Shown here one piece after another: positions 42,461 to 53,748 of a DNA stretch of 64,000 bases; the first letter of the stretch is position 1, and every line of letters starts with the position of its first letter. The notes beneath the pieces are model-generated. The model was not told the origin of the DNA, searched no databases, and was given only the letters and a program-made list of their open reading frames with translations. Source of the stretch: Zeugodacus cucurbitae (taxonomy: Eukaryota; Arthropoda; Insecta; Diptera; Tephritidae). Made by a program: the position numbers and the translations under genes. The stretch is taken from assembly GCF_028554725.1 (NCBI RefSeq), contig NC_071670.1, positions 33,846,001 to 33,910,000 on the forward strand, given 5' to 3'.

Positions 42461-44121
42461 GGGTCTCATGCATAAAAACGAGTAAAAGCGCTGAGTTGAG
42501 GCATGTGAGCAATTGCTCGTAAGTCGAGTTCGATCAAACAGCAACAGCTTTTGCTCAATTTCGTATGCATAAAAATGAGTTCAAACCAATTGCAATTACT
42601 TGAGCAAAGGGAGATCAAACATCTAATGTTATAGAAGTGCAAACGTGTCGTCAAGTGAAAGTGAAGTAGAAGTAGGATCAAATAATTATAATAAAATAGA
42701 AACTTACGACATTTCTAAATTTTTAGTAGAAAAACTAAAACAAAATAAATATTTGCTAGAAAAAGGTCAATTACCAAGCATTAAAAATAAAATAAACATA
42801 CACTAGAAACATGTGTAAAAGAAATTGAGCAAAAATTGGGCATTCAATTAACGGGGAAAGCATTAAGTTCGGGTGTAACCGAACATTTTATACTCTCTAA
42901 ATTAATTTTATTACTATAACATACAAATTGACTCACATATTCGTCATATATATGGTATAAAGTACATTGAAAGTTGGAAACCTTAATATTAGGTACATGG
43001 AAGCTAGCTGAAGTTATGACCCGACGATTCAGATTGACTTCACAGTTCTGGTTATAGGAAGTAGGCGTTGTTATGAACCGATTTGGCCTATTTTCACAAC
43101 ATATTATTGGGATGGCTGGAATATATTATGAACCGAATTTCATTGAAATTGGTGAATTAGTTTCTGTCGTATGGGTTTGCATGGGAGGTGGGCGTGGTTA
43201 TAATCCGATTAAAAGAAATGGTTTTAGAGAGTTTGGTTGATATAGCTTTTGTATGTAGTTTACGAGATATGTACAAAAATTACATCCAAATATGCCCCTT
43301 TACAGCGCGATCCTTTGTACCTAATTTTACTTTCATAGCTTATTTTATGGCTTAGTTATGGCACTTTATGCCTTTTTGGGTTCCGCCATTTTGTGGACGA
43401 AATCAATCTTCATATAGTGCCAAAAAACACGTCTACTAATTTCAGGAAGATATGTGACTATTTTTACTCAAGTTACAGTTTGCGCGGACGGATAGACGGA
43501 CGGACGGACGGACAGACAGACAGATATCCGGATTTGAACATTACTATGCAATTTTGAGGTTATACCATTTTGGAATCCAGGATCTGCACAAAATATTAAA
43601 TATAGTCAAATGTTATCAATGTTACTGAGGGCATCACTAAGTGTTTCTTCTGACTTCTCAAAAAAATAATAAGCCAACCAACAGATGCTAGTGTCATCAA
43701 ACCTATGTATTTATCATTTTATTATTAATTATATAATAAAAAAAAAATTAATAATTACGAATACAAACCTATATAATTTTTTATCCTCACTTGTTTAATT
43801 TGTTTTACGCTGTTGATAACATTTTATATTTCTTTGTGGCACAAAATATTCAGCCATGATTCCTTTTTAGTGTACGCGAGTCAACTATAAGGCAGCCTCA
43901 ACAAAATTTGAGCAAGAGCTCACAAAAGAAAGCAAAAGCTTGTTTTTATGCATATGAAAATGAGCACGAGCTCATCTAACTTCGTTCATACTGAGCACGA
44001 TGAGATCAAACGAAAGCAGCGAGTAAAAGCAAACACATCAAATTTTATTATGCATACGACAAGCACCTTTTACTCAAAAAATCGAGTCCGAGCTCAAGCT
44101 CATGTTTTATGCATGAGGCCC
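42461..44121. mobile_element. D1, non-autonomous TIR element with 3-bp ATT duplication
   Basis: The ends GGGTCTCATGCATAAAA and the complement of TTTTATGCATGAGGCCC differ at one base. ATT is duplicated (42458-42460 and 44122-44124). Subterminal regions are rich in GAGCTC and AGCTCAAGC motifs on both arms. D2 (51391-52719) shares both arms. A short acidic frame (42640-42780, SSESEVEV) may be a gene scrap. The centre holds a dipteran-type dispersed repeat with GGTTATAATCCGATT and a (CGGA/CAGA)n run at 43486-43524. The 3-bp duplication suggests the Harbinger superfamily; no transposase is present. Confidence 0.8.
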
Positions 44122-44132
44122 ATTAACTTACA

Positions 44133-44616
44133 TACATATACATATGTATGTATATGTCGGCGCACCCTAATGGTGTGTGGATATTGGTATGCGTGTGTGA
44201 GTGTATGTTTACCCAAGTTAAGGAATTTCATTAGAAGACTAAGTTCTTCAGTATTGCAACAGCCGTTAATTGTGCTGTGATTGGTTGCTGCATGTTGTCA
44301 CTTCAAGAAGTACCGATTTAGCGGGGCGACAGCGTGGCGCCGCTATCATCGAGTGTGGTTGTCTGTATGTCGCTTCTTCAAGAAGTACTGTTTTAGCGAG
44401 GCGACAGCGTGATGCCGCTATCGTCGAACGTGGTTCGGTGGTAAGCACAAAAAGGAAGAAAACGTCGTAGAGTCAGTCGTCTTGAGGACTTGGCATAGTG
44501 AAGTTGTGTTAATAATTAATATTGTAAAGTGCTATTGTGAAGTGTGAAGTGAAACCGAAACCCGCTGCGCTACAACGATGTCTAACAAAGACATTAATAT
44601 TCCGACATATATTAGA
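44133..44616 (+). repeat. tandem 76-bp duplication and unassigned flank
   Basis: Two units (about 44290-44364 and 44365-44440) share CTTCAAGAAGTAC, GCGACAGCGTG and CCGCTATC.TCGA.. blocks. At 44579 an ATG begins MSNKDINIPTYIR, perhaps a gag start, and is cut by the next repeat. Confidence 0.5.
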
Positions 44617-45197
44617 GTGGGTCAATTTTTTTCTTGACAAAGCGGTTATCAAAATCGTAAACTTCGATGAATTCTAAGAAAATTTGCCTAAGAAACCATG
44701 GGTCTAAAACGAAAATCGAGCTTCCGGTTTTTAACGAGAAACTTTCGTATTTTGTATTTTGTAAAAAAAAAAACCAATTCCTATTCCACTGTCGATTGTT
44801 TGTTTGTTTTGTAGATATCGAAGCTAATTTGCTCAAATTTGGTATGTGATGTTGTATTTAAGCAGAAAATTCGACAGTGCAGAAATTTTTATAGGGGGCG
44901 TGGCACTGCCCACTTATGAGTTCATATGTATATCTCTGGAACCACCTCACCGATTTTTTTCAAATTCTGTATACGTATTACATTATGCCTATGTAAGCGA
45001 TATTTGGAAAATTATCAAAAGCGGACAAAAACCACGCCCACCTGCCATATAACGGTAATTTTTGAAAACACTAAAGATCAGAAATTTTAATAACTGTTGA
45101 AGGGAAACATCTTGAGTTTGGTATTCGATGTTGTATTGCAGCCAGAAATCCGACTATATGAAAATTTTGGCATGCCACCGCCCACTTTTGAATGCAA
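44617..45197 (+). repeat. dispersed non-coding repeat
   Basis: It contains GGGGGCGTGGCACTGCCCAC and CCACGCCCACCTGCCATATA, with ATATCTCTGGAACCA-type motifs, common in intergenic repeats of flies. The same motifs resume after the solo LTR (AAATCTCTGGAACTGC at 45671). No gene. Confidence 0.5.
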
Positions 45198-45655
45198 GTT
45201 AACGACAGCCTCCACACAGCCACTTGAACATAACTGTAAACAATATTGAATCTTTACACTTTGTACTTGTGCGGGATCGTAAATTAAAATCTTTGCTTAT
45301 TTAAGAATTCGATATACTTTTTCCGTTCGCATTAGAATAATCCATTCTTATACAAACAATATTTGTAGACCTCACAAGAAGGCATAATAAAATTAAAACA
45401 GAACACTTAACGTTCTGCCTAAAAATGCTGAATATGATATTAATGTAAATTGACACTTTCTTTGTTTCCAACTCAGCTTCAATATGTAATAACCCTAAGT
45501 AAATAATAAGAAAATGTATAAATATTAGTAACTTGAAAATAAAGGATAGATTTTGTCTCCGGCAATCGTACCGATATGACGTATTTTATTTCTCTGCGCG
45601 TTTGCAGATAGAAAATTATATTTTTTTATAAATTCCCGCGATACGGGAATTAATT
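45198..45655 (+). repeat. solo LTR of the A2 family
   Basis: 458 bp, AGTTAACGACAGCC ... TACGGGAATTAATT, flanked by TGCA (45194-45197 and 45656-45659). It matches the A2 5' LTR at 1171. AATAAA is near 45540. A small palindrome TTCCCGCGATACGGGAA lies close to the end. Confidence 0.92.
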
Positions 45656-45771
45656 TGCATATGTAAAATATGTAAATCTCTGGAACTGCTTTATCGATTT
45701 CGTGTAAATTTGGTTTTAAAAGGAAGAAAATTTGGTACTATCGTGAAAAACTTTACGACCCAACAAAATTA

Positions 45772-46080
45772 AGAGCTTACAAAAAACCAACTATAAATTT
45801 TGACTGCACTGATTATGTTGAGATGATAAACTTAGATAACAATAGCATTTTGTCGAAGCATTTGCATTTGGTCGAATACATAGAATTTGACATTCCTCCA
45901 CTTCCGGATCCACAAATTCCTCCACATATTCAAGGAACCGAGCGCTTTGTGCAACTGCTGACTAGCGTTTCACGTCGAACTATAGAAAAAAATAGCATCG
46001 AATGTACTTTAAGAGGAATAAATTTTGATTTAAGAAGGTCACAAGCGAAAAAAATGAGAAAACAAAAAAAATTTTTATAA
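45772..46080 (+). CDS. unidentified frame, probably a transposon gene fragment
   Basis: The frame reads KLRAYKKPTINFDCTDYVEM, then LVEYIEFDIPPLPDPQIPPH, and ends with a Lys/Arg-rich tail at 46078-46080. The Pro-rich segment and basic tail do not match a family I know. There is no start codon at a plausible site, so a 5' part is missing. Confidence 0.35.
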   Translation, partial: RAYKKPTINFDCTDYVEMINLDNNSILSKHLHLVEYIEFDIPPLPDPQIPPHIQGTERFVQLLTSVSRRTIEKNSIECTLRGINFDLRRSQAKKMRKQKKFL

Positions 46081-46357
46081 TTACCAAATAGGTTGTGTAT
46101 AACTATGTCTATGGCTGTATTTATATAATCGGCCCTATTCCCGTTGTGCGTACATGCGAAACTAAAAATAGAAGCAGAACAAGGATTATGCCACTTTAGG
46201 CAGATGGGTGAGTTGAAAATATCAAATCTTTTGTATATACTAAACATAAAATCTTTTGTTAGAATATACTTTTATCTTTTTATTGAAGTTATACTTCTTA
46301 TACGAGTTCGGAACAGTTGCGAGAATTGTTGCGCAACAGTAACATTATAAACATACA

Positions 46358-46784
46358 AGTTAACACATAATGCCCAATTTCCAGTTGGGTACGAATGTGG
46401 TGAGGCCAATACAACATCTTGCCTCATCAGCAGATTGTGTGGACAACGACCGCCACTAAAGCAGCCACATATCAGATTACATAAACAGTGTCAATAGCCG
46501 ATTGCGTAAACAGTTGACCAGCGATCGCTGCTTGCACTATCACCAATTGTATGAAGCAGAGTAAGCACGACGCAGACGTCAAAGCCGTCAGCGTCGACTA
46601 CTGAATATGCGTTCTTAGGGTTTAATGGTTAAGTTAGGTATTGGGCTAGTTTAGATTTAAGTTGAGCTTAAGCCGGAGCACACGTCCCTGGCCAATAAAG
46701 AGTACTTGCAAACATATAACTTGTTTAATTATTGCCGCGTCCGACGACCGGCTCATACAGTGACTACAGCGTACATCTTTTACT
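46358..46784 (+). repeat. solo LTR E1
   Basis: 427 bp, AGTTAACACATAATGCCCAA ... CATCTTTTACT, flanked by TACA (46354-46357 and 46785-46788). E2 at 55028 is a second copy lacking about 25 bases. AATAAA is near 46695. Confidence 0.92.
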
Positions 46785-46806
46785 TACATACATGTACATG
46801 TGTGTA

Positions 46807-47071
46807 AGTTAACTCCTCATACTCTAAAAGTCACAAATTCCAACTCCGTTCCCAAGCTGACCTAAGCAAAACACATTGCACCTGCTGATGAACTTCATAT
46901 TGCAATTCGTGGGAAGCGCCAAGTCAGCTATTGGCCAACTTGACAGCTAGGTTTAGAGTTAAGTAAAATAATTGTAAACTTTAGTTCTATAAGAACGTTC
47001 AATAAATGAAGAGCACAGCTCTGGTAAAAAAATTATTTTTTTAATTCAAATAATCCGAAAAATAATAAACT
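46807..47071 (+). repeat. 5' LTR of B2
   Basis: 265 bp, AGTTAACTCCTCATACTC ... AATAATAAACT, with AATAAA near 47000. TGGCGCCCGAGCAGGGACC begins at 47071 and fits a tRNA-Lys-type primer with one mismatch to the known animal retroviral form. Confidence 0.85.
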
Positions 47072-47806
47072 GGCGCCCGAGCAGGGACCGGTACGAGTTA
47101 GCCGGAATTTATAAGTGACCATAAGTAGTCACTCGCGAGTATTCGAAGAAAAAACAAAAAGCAACGAAAACACCCCAACTTTCGTAGCGATTAACCGGTC
47201 ATCCACTAACAACTAATCATCTATCCTCAACCCACACTTGAACGGGGAGGTGTGTTCAACTAGTGCAATAAGGACTATCTCGAGTAGGCCAACCCAGTGG
47301 TAGGAAAGGGAACTATCGCCGTTGCCGTCGCACCATGATTTTTTGGTAAATAACTAAGTTTAAGATATAAAACAAAATAAAATCTAGAAATATTAAGCCA
47401 GTTATAAAAAACTAAATTGTGCGTTAAATATAAACTTGTTAAAATATTAAAACGGAATATAAAATTTCCAATATACTAAATAAAATTTAGGAATATTAAG
47501 CCAGTTGTGATACAAAACTAAATTGTGCGTTAAAGAAAACCTGTTAAAATATTAAAACGGAATATAAAAATTTCCAATATATTTAAAGTATATAATTACA
47601 AAGAATTTATTATTCAAGTGAATGTGAAGAAAATAAATAAATTGAATAACATCATAAATAAATTTTTATATTATAAGAAAAGAAATAATAAGATTTAATT
47701 ACGAAGAATTTTTTATTCAAGTGAAGGAAAATAATAAATTGAATAACATCATAAGTAAATTTTTATAAGAAAAGAAATTTTTATTAGAAATCGTAAAAGA
47801 AACAAA
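47072..47806 (+). promoter_or_regulatory. B2 leader with env mini-exon, donor and tandem duplications
   Basis: An ATG at 47335 is followed by a donor GTAAAT at 47346, leaving phase 2; the acceptor at 56171-56172 continues it openly. Two pairs of direct repeats follow: about 47374-47476 with 47477-47582 (AATATTAAGCCAGTT and ACTAAATTGTGCGTTAA), and about 47595-47690 with 47695-47780 (TATTCAAGTGAA and TTGAATAACATCATAA). Confidence 0.65.
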
Positions 47807-49029
47807 ATGTCGAATCCAAATAATTTGATACGCCCGCCGGTTCTGCAAAATGCAGCCGGTAGCACACAAGACGGCCCGTCTAATGCCGCACAAATTCATA
47901 CTCTAACTGCAGAGCAGTTAACTACTACGGTAACAAACGTAGTTAGAAATATATTCCAGTCCCACGGCAAACAACTTGTCCAAGCCGTCTTAAACCCCAA
48001 CGCTAATATGGCGGAATTTTCTGATCAGTCAATTGATCCTGCCTTTAGGAATAATCTAACAGATCTGGACAAGATTCCGGATGTTGTCCGTTGTCTGCGG
48101 GAATTCTCAGGAAACCCAGGAGAATTTCGCTCCTGGAAGAAAGGAGTAGATCGTATACTCCAAATACACGAGCCGCTTAAAGGCACTCCCAAATACTATG
48201 GGATCATTAGTGTAATTAGAAACAAGATAATAGGAAATGCAGATACAGCCCTTGAGTCATACAATACCCCTCTAGACTGGAAAGCGATTTCCAGATGTCT
48301 GGCACTCCATTATGGCGACAAACGAGATTTAGGAACCTTGGAATATCAAATGATATCCCTAATCCAAGGTCAGGAAGTCTATACACAGTTATCATTGATA
48401 CTAAATAAATTAGGATGCATGGAGGTAGGACAAGAATCACTACATCTTTTAACGCAAACCTATCGGGATAAGGCCCTAGATACCTTCATAAGAGGTTTGA
48501 GGGGTGACTTACTTCGCTTGCTCAGCATGAGAGAACCGGTAGATTTGCCCCAGGCACTCCTCCACTTGTGCCTCAAACTAAAAAATCAAAATTTCTGCTC
48601 ACATTATGCGCACAATACGTAAGGAGCCCCTAGGAAATTTAATAATTCTGCTCCAGCAGTTCCTGTAAAAATTACCCACAATAGCCAAATAATAATAATA
48701 ATCATAATCCTAGATTCTATTCGCAACAGCAAGTTGCTCCACCACGACCATTCGGTCCTAAGCCTCAACCCAAGCCTGAGCCAATTTATGTTGATCATTC
48801 TATGCACTCCAAACGCATAAATTATATGAACAGGCCAAAGAAGAACGACTTCTTTGGCAAAAGACCAACATAGGGAAATGATCAACAGCATAAAAGAATG
48901 CATCTGAACCACTTCATTCATTCTGTACCGGTTCAAAATGATGCAGACCCATCCTATAATATAACGGAAGCTAAATATTTCAATAATGAGACTGTAGAAG
49001 AATCTACTGATGTAATTTTTTTAGTCTAG
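47807..49029 (+). pseudogene. B2 gag
   Basis: The ATG at 47807 reads MSNPNNLIRPPVLQNAAG and is open for 271 codons: DPAFRNNLTDLDKIPDVVRC, EFRSWKKGVDRILQ, YYGIISVIRNKIIGNADTAL and DKALDTFIRGLRGDLLRLLS. A short deletion near 48380 removes part of the capsid, and TAA at 48620-48622 follows a shift. The tail resumes in fragments (KRMHLNHFIHSVPVQND) to TAG at 49027-49029. No CCHC motif is visible. Confidence 0.88.
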
Positions 49030-49070
49030 TAAGCTCTTCGCTACCATACTTTGAAGTAAAATCGAAGAGT
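49017..49070 (+). promoter_or_regulatory. candidate -1 frameshift signal, gag/pol of B2
   Basis: T TTT TTA (49017-49023), 9-nt spacer, GCTCTTCG (49033-49040) pairing with CGAAGAGT (49063-49070). The same layout occurs in B1 and C2. Confidence 0.7.
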
Positions 49071-49648
49071 GTAGAAATACTTAAGTTCTGAATTGAAAAG
49101 TAAAAAATACTTGCAACGCAGATTAGCAAAAACGAAAAAATTAAATAAATCTGCTTTCTACACAAAATCCGTAGCACGAGATATTAAAATAGAAGAACAT
49201 ACAATTTTATATTTTATTTATTACCTTCGTTAAAGACATTCGAAGGAATTTTGGGTAATGATACCCTTCGGAAAATGGGAGCGATAATACATTCGAAGAA
49301 AAATTATATTCTACTGGAAAACGGGAGGAAGATAGAATTAAAACAACTACCTTCCCCAACAGTTAATAACATTAGCATTAGAGATGAGCACATGTCTCTT
49401 AATCAGAATAAATTAATAAAAATTTACCCAGGACTTTTCTCGGAGCCTGATGAAATTGAATTATACGACTAGAGTCGTAGGAGAAATCCGATCGAACACG
49501 GATACTCCAGTATATACTAAATTTTACCCATACCCCATGTCACTTAAAGCTGAGGTCGAAACCCAGATACAAAAACTGTTAGAAGATGGTATAATCAGAC
49601 CACCATATAATTCACCAGTATGGATAGTCCCGAAAAAGGCGGACTCTG
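49031..49648 (+). pseudogene. B2 protease and N-terminal RT
   Basis: The -1 frame gives SSSLPYFEVKSKS, then breaks at the active site as in B1. GILGNDTLRKMGAIIHSKKN, ISIRDEHMSLNQN and NTDTPVYTKFYPYPMSLKAE follow, then ELLEDG-like KLLEDGIIRP and SPVWIVPKKADS. It is cut at 49648 by F. Confidence 0.82.
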
Positions 49649-49976
49649 CACTGAAAATAATGGACAGGCTAGAATTAAGGAAAGTGCGCACTTGTTTTAA
49701 AAAGCTCAAAATATACTTAAATATAGTAAAATTTACTCAAAGTATATAAAGTTCCTTTAAGTTGAATAAGTCGTACCCTTCAATTTTAGGACGATCGTAC
49801 TTAAAATAAGATAATCGATGTCTTATTTTAAGTTCATGGCATTTTCCTATATTTTAGTAAAATTGTACTGAAAACAAGTCATTTTTAGACTTTATAAGTG
49901 AAAGAAGTTCAATTTTACTTGGTTTAAGGACAATATTTACTTAAACTTTCAACAAGTAAAAATTTATTCAATTTAA

Positions 49977-51330
49977 CCCTCTGTGACTGATGTGGTAGTC
50001 TAGCAGACACCAACAGACACAAAAGAGTATTTTGTACCGTTATTTTCCATACATCTACTATCTCGTTCTCTGTACCTTCTTATTGTGTACTCATGCCTAT
50101 GTTAGTTTGTTCAGATCAATTGATGTAAGCACATGTGTCATTTTAAGCGAAAAAGTGTCTGCGAGTCAACCACATCAATATTAAGGTAGGTGTCTGTGAG
50201 ACAATAACATCAGTACTTTTGTTATATTTTCATAGTGTCTCCTAAACAACACGTCAGTAAAATTGTTATTTTTTAGTTTTGTTATTATGGAGCAATCAGA
50301 TACTGATATAAAAAAACCTGTTATGATAGCAAATTACAACCATACAAAAGGAGAAGTTGACGAAATTGATAAAAAGTGTTAGATATATTCATGCAGTCGA
50401 AAAACTCTTCGATGGCCTATGGCAGTATTTTAACGAGTACAAGATATGGTTGGTTCTAATGCCTTTGTTTTATGTATATCAAATGGGTACTGACAGTGAT
50501 GTAAAAATGAGAAGAAAAACATTTATGCTCAATCTGGCAAGAGAATTGGTGCTAGACCATATGAAATTCCGGGTGTACAATGAAAGGTTGTCACGAGAAC
50601 TAAGAATGATGCTCACCAGGGTTCTTGGCCAAGATCTACCCCCTCCTCCACCAATTATTCAATCTAATCCACAAAGTGGAAGAAAATTGTGTTCAATTTG
50701 TCCCCAAAAAATAAAAAGGGTTAACAGGTATTGCTGTTGTGATTGCTTAAGGCCAATTTGCCTCCAGTGCTCTAAGCTTCTTTGGGAAACCTGCCAGGAA
50801 AAGTTGTAGATTTTATACATATACATATGATCTCAAGTCTTAAGACTGTTTAACTCAAGTGTAAATTAAGCAAAATCTAAAATTTTTGCTTCATAAATTA
50901 TAACGTGAAATATTTTTTGTTTGTTAAGTTATAGGCTTTAATGTGCCATTTAACGTATTTGTTAATTTTTTTTTACCACTGGATTTGTTACTTTTTGTTA
51001 TCAACTGTTAAATTGAAGTCTGAATAATAAAAAATTAAAAACATTTGTTCAAAAAAATTAATTTTTGAATTGTTTTTTGATGATCTAATACAGGTCTATG
51101 TTTTTTGCCGAAAAATCATGCCATACCGATAAATAACACATAACATCAATTTTCGCTTTGAATTAGAAAAATACCTTTATAAATAATAACTTAAACTTAT
51201 AAACAATAAATAAAAATAGTTTTATTAGTTTTACAAAACGGAACTTGGAAAATATAAGACATAGAAATGGTGTCTGGTAGTCACCACGTCATTAGAATTG
51301 TTAGAACTATATCACGTCAGTCACAGAGGG
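49977..51330 (+). mobile_element. piggyBac-type element, internally deleted
   Basis: TTAA lies on both sides (49973-49976 and 51331-51334). The inverted ends are CCCTCTGTGACTGATGTGG and the complement of CACGTCAGTCACAGAGGG. A second inverted motif (GTGTCTGGTAGTCACCACGT) lies near the right end. At 1354 bp it holds only the last third of a transposase gene. Confidence 0.92.
50303..50809 (+). pseudogene. piggyBac transposase, C-terminal part
   Basis: Shifted segments HTKGEVDEIDKKC and YSCSRKTLRWPMAVF precede an open frame ending at 50809: NLARELVLDHMKFRVYNERL, a Pro-rich linker and a Cys-rich C-terminal domain (CSIC ... CCCDCLRPICLQCSK ... C), as in piggyBac transposases. The catalytic Asp residues are absent except perhaps the last. 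Confidence 0.85.
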
Positions 51331-51390
51331 TTAAGGATGACTCAACCTTATGCGAACCGACTATTTACTTAACTCAAACTTTGATATAAG

Positions 51391-52719
51391 GGGTCTCATG
51401 CATAAAAACGAGTAAAAGCGCTGAGTTGAAGCATGTGAGCAATTGCTCGTAAGTCGAGTTCGATCAAACAGCAACAGCTTTTGCTCAATTTCGTATGCAT
51501 AAAAATGAGTTCAAACCAATTGCAATTACTTGAGCAAAGGGTGATCAAACATCTAATGTTATAGAAGTGCAAACGTGTCGTTATGAACCGAATTTAATTG
51601 AAATCGGTGGATTAGTTTCTGAGTTTGGACCCATAAGTGGGAGGAGGCAATTTAAAATTTTGTATTCCAATTTGAGTGCAGCACTTATGTATGTACCATC
51701 TTTATAACGAAATTTCAGGATTCTGGGTTTTTTCCTTACTGAATTAAAGCATTTTTAGTACTTTTCAACATAACCTTTGCATGGGAGGTGGGCGTGGTTA
51801 TAATCCGATTAAAAGAAATGGTTTTAGAAAGTTTGGTTGATATAGCTTTAGAAATTTACGAGATATGTACAAAAATTGCATCCAAATATTCCCCTTTACA
51901 GTGCGATTCTTTGTACCATCTTCCTATAGTACCAAAAAACACGTGTCCCAAATTTCATCAAGAAATGTGACTATTTTTACTCAAGTTACAGTTTGCACGG
52001 ACGGACGGACAGACAGACAGATATCCGGATTTGAACTCTACTCGTCACCCTGATCACTTTGGTATATATAAAACTCTATATCTGACTCGTTTAGTTTTGG
52101 GTGTTACATACAACCGTTATGTGGACAAAACTACTATACTCTCGTAGCAATTTTGTGGTTATATTATTTTCGAATCCAGGATCTGCACAAAATATTAAAT
52201 AAAGTAAAATTTTATCAATGTTACTGATGGCATCACTATGTATTTCTTCTGACTCTTCAAAAAAAAATAATTAGCCAACCAACAGATGCTAGTGTCATCA
52301 TACCTATGTATTTATCATTTTAGTATTAATTATATAAAAAAAAAAATAATAATTAAAAATACAAACCTTTATAATTTTTTATCCTCACTTGTTAAATTTG
52401 TTTTACGCTGCTGATAACATTTTGTATTTCTTTTTGACACAAAATTTTCAGCTGTGAATCCTTTTTAGTGTACGCGAGTCAACTATAAGGCAGCCTCAAC
52501 AAAATTTGAGCAAGAGCTCACAAAAGAAAGCAAAAGGTTGTTTTTATGCATATGAAAATTAGCTCTAGCTCATCTAACATCGTTCAAACTGAGCAAGGTG
52601 AGATCAAACGGAATTAGCGAGTAAAAGCAAACACATCAAATTTTATTATGCATACGACAAGCACCTTTTACTCAAAAAATCGAGTCCGAGATCAAGCTCA
52701 CGTTTTATGCATGAGGCCC
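51391..52719. mobile_element. D2, non-autonomous TIR element
   Basis: The arms are the same as D1, starting GGGTCTCATGCATAAAAACG and ending TTTTATGCATGAGGCCC, with AAG duplicated (51388-51390 and 52720-52722). It lacks about 330 bases of the D1 centre. A (CGGA/CAGA)n run is at 51997-52022. Confidence 0.85.
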
Positions 52720-52842
52720 AAGGTCATGCTTCCTTATTTTAAGTTCAAGCAGACATGTATTCTCTCTAAATAAAGCAGCGAAAATCATATTTTATTGAAC
52801 AGTGACAAGTGAGTGATGTAATTTCATTATGTGCTATAAAAT

Positions 52843-53748
52843 ATGTCAAATACAAATATGGAAATTGTTTTCGAAGTGGACAAAGTATACAAAATATTGG
52901 AATTATTTGATTTAATAGATTTGTACGATTTACTGAAAGGTAAGTGTGAAAATAATATTGTGAAATAGATACAAGTGCAAACATGTGCCTTTTGAAAATG
53001 CATATGTACATTCATTAAATTTTTGTGCAGCATTACCAAAGTTAACTGTTAACTATACATATGCATGTATGTACATATGTTTGAATATATTTCACAAGAA
53101 AAAAGGCGCCGCGAACGTTTTTGCTTTGTATTAATTTTTGTTTTTTTTTTTTTAAGAACACAATATTACGGAGGAAAGTTTAAAGTTTATGCAGAGCAGC
53201 CACATTAATGAATTATCCCCCAAAGAACTTTTGGGACGCAAAATTATTTTTGAACAAAGATTGAAGGAGTGGCAAATAGAACAAGGAGTGGTAATTATGA
53301 AATGAAAATCTAAATAATGAAATAACTAAGCAAAACAAATTGCATCAGAAAGCACAACGCCCGGATCAGGATCAACAGAATCCATGTCTTCTAGTTTTCT
53401 TGGTGCTGTTAATAATTTATATGAAGTAGGCACATATGTATTATTTTTCGTTTCTGAGTAACTTACAAAAAAATTTAATCTAACGTGAATGGAAATTCTG
53501 TTTTAAATTACTTTGAAAATAATCAAAGTTTATCAACCAAGACTCGGAAACTTTTATGTTCCTCGATTACGGAATACTTTATAACAAAATTAAGCCAACA
53601 AGATTTTATTTTCCAAAAGGAATCTAAGGTAATGCATTAGATTTAAAAAAAAATGGATTTGATTTTAGGTTTGCTTATTAATTTACTGTTTACAGGATAC
53701 TTACTACTTATACAAAAAGTGTAAAAAGCCAAGTGGCAATTTATGAAA
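52843..53748 (+). CDS. SAM-domain-like gene inside F
   Basis: Exon 1 (52843-52939, donor GTAAGT) and exon 2 (53157-53290, acceptor TTTAAG) join in phase to give VYKILELFDLIDLYDLLK and ITEESLKFMQSSHINELSPK, then LLGRKIIFEQRLKEW, a five-helix SAM-like pattern. A Ser/Thr-rich exon lies near 53340-53428. Another (about 53480-53628) encodes VLNYFENNQSLSTKTRKLLC and FITKLSQQDFIFQKES. A last short exon (about 53698-53748) ends KKCKKPSGNL. The joint between exons 2 and 3 does not keep frame by eye, so the gene may be broken. Its function is unknown, possibly accessory to transposition. Confidence 0.5.

Larger units (their letters stand above)
39923..44128 (+). mobile_element. C1: LTR-leader-env-LTR unit without gag and pol
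   Basis: TACA flanks both ends (39919-39922 and 44129-44132). The order is LTR, primer site, leader, env, polypurine tract, LTR. The leader and env join at 40581/40582 exactly where the C2 copy has a splice donor (57428). The simplest reading is a spliced env RNA that was reverse transcribed and integrated. D1 later inserted seven bases before the end of the 3' LTR. Confidence 0.88.

Noticed and set aside
42600..42850. A gene in D1
   Set aside because: The acidic frame breaks after about 50 codons and has no domain; noted only as a possible scrap.
43486..43524. (CGGA/CAGA)n run and other short repeats as a CRISPR-like array
   Set aside because: It is a simple microsatellite inside D1, and eukaryotic context excludes CRISPR.
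44266..44470. Overlapping frames on both strands
   Set aside because: They come from the 76-bp tandem duplication, and no protein family matches.
47072..47090. Primer site resembling that of lentiviruses
   Set aside because: tRNA-Lys-type primers are common to many LTR elements; all coding sequence is insect gypsy-type, so there is no sign of a vertebrate retrovirus.
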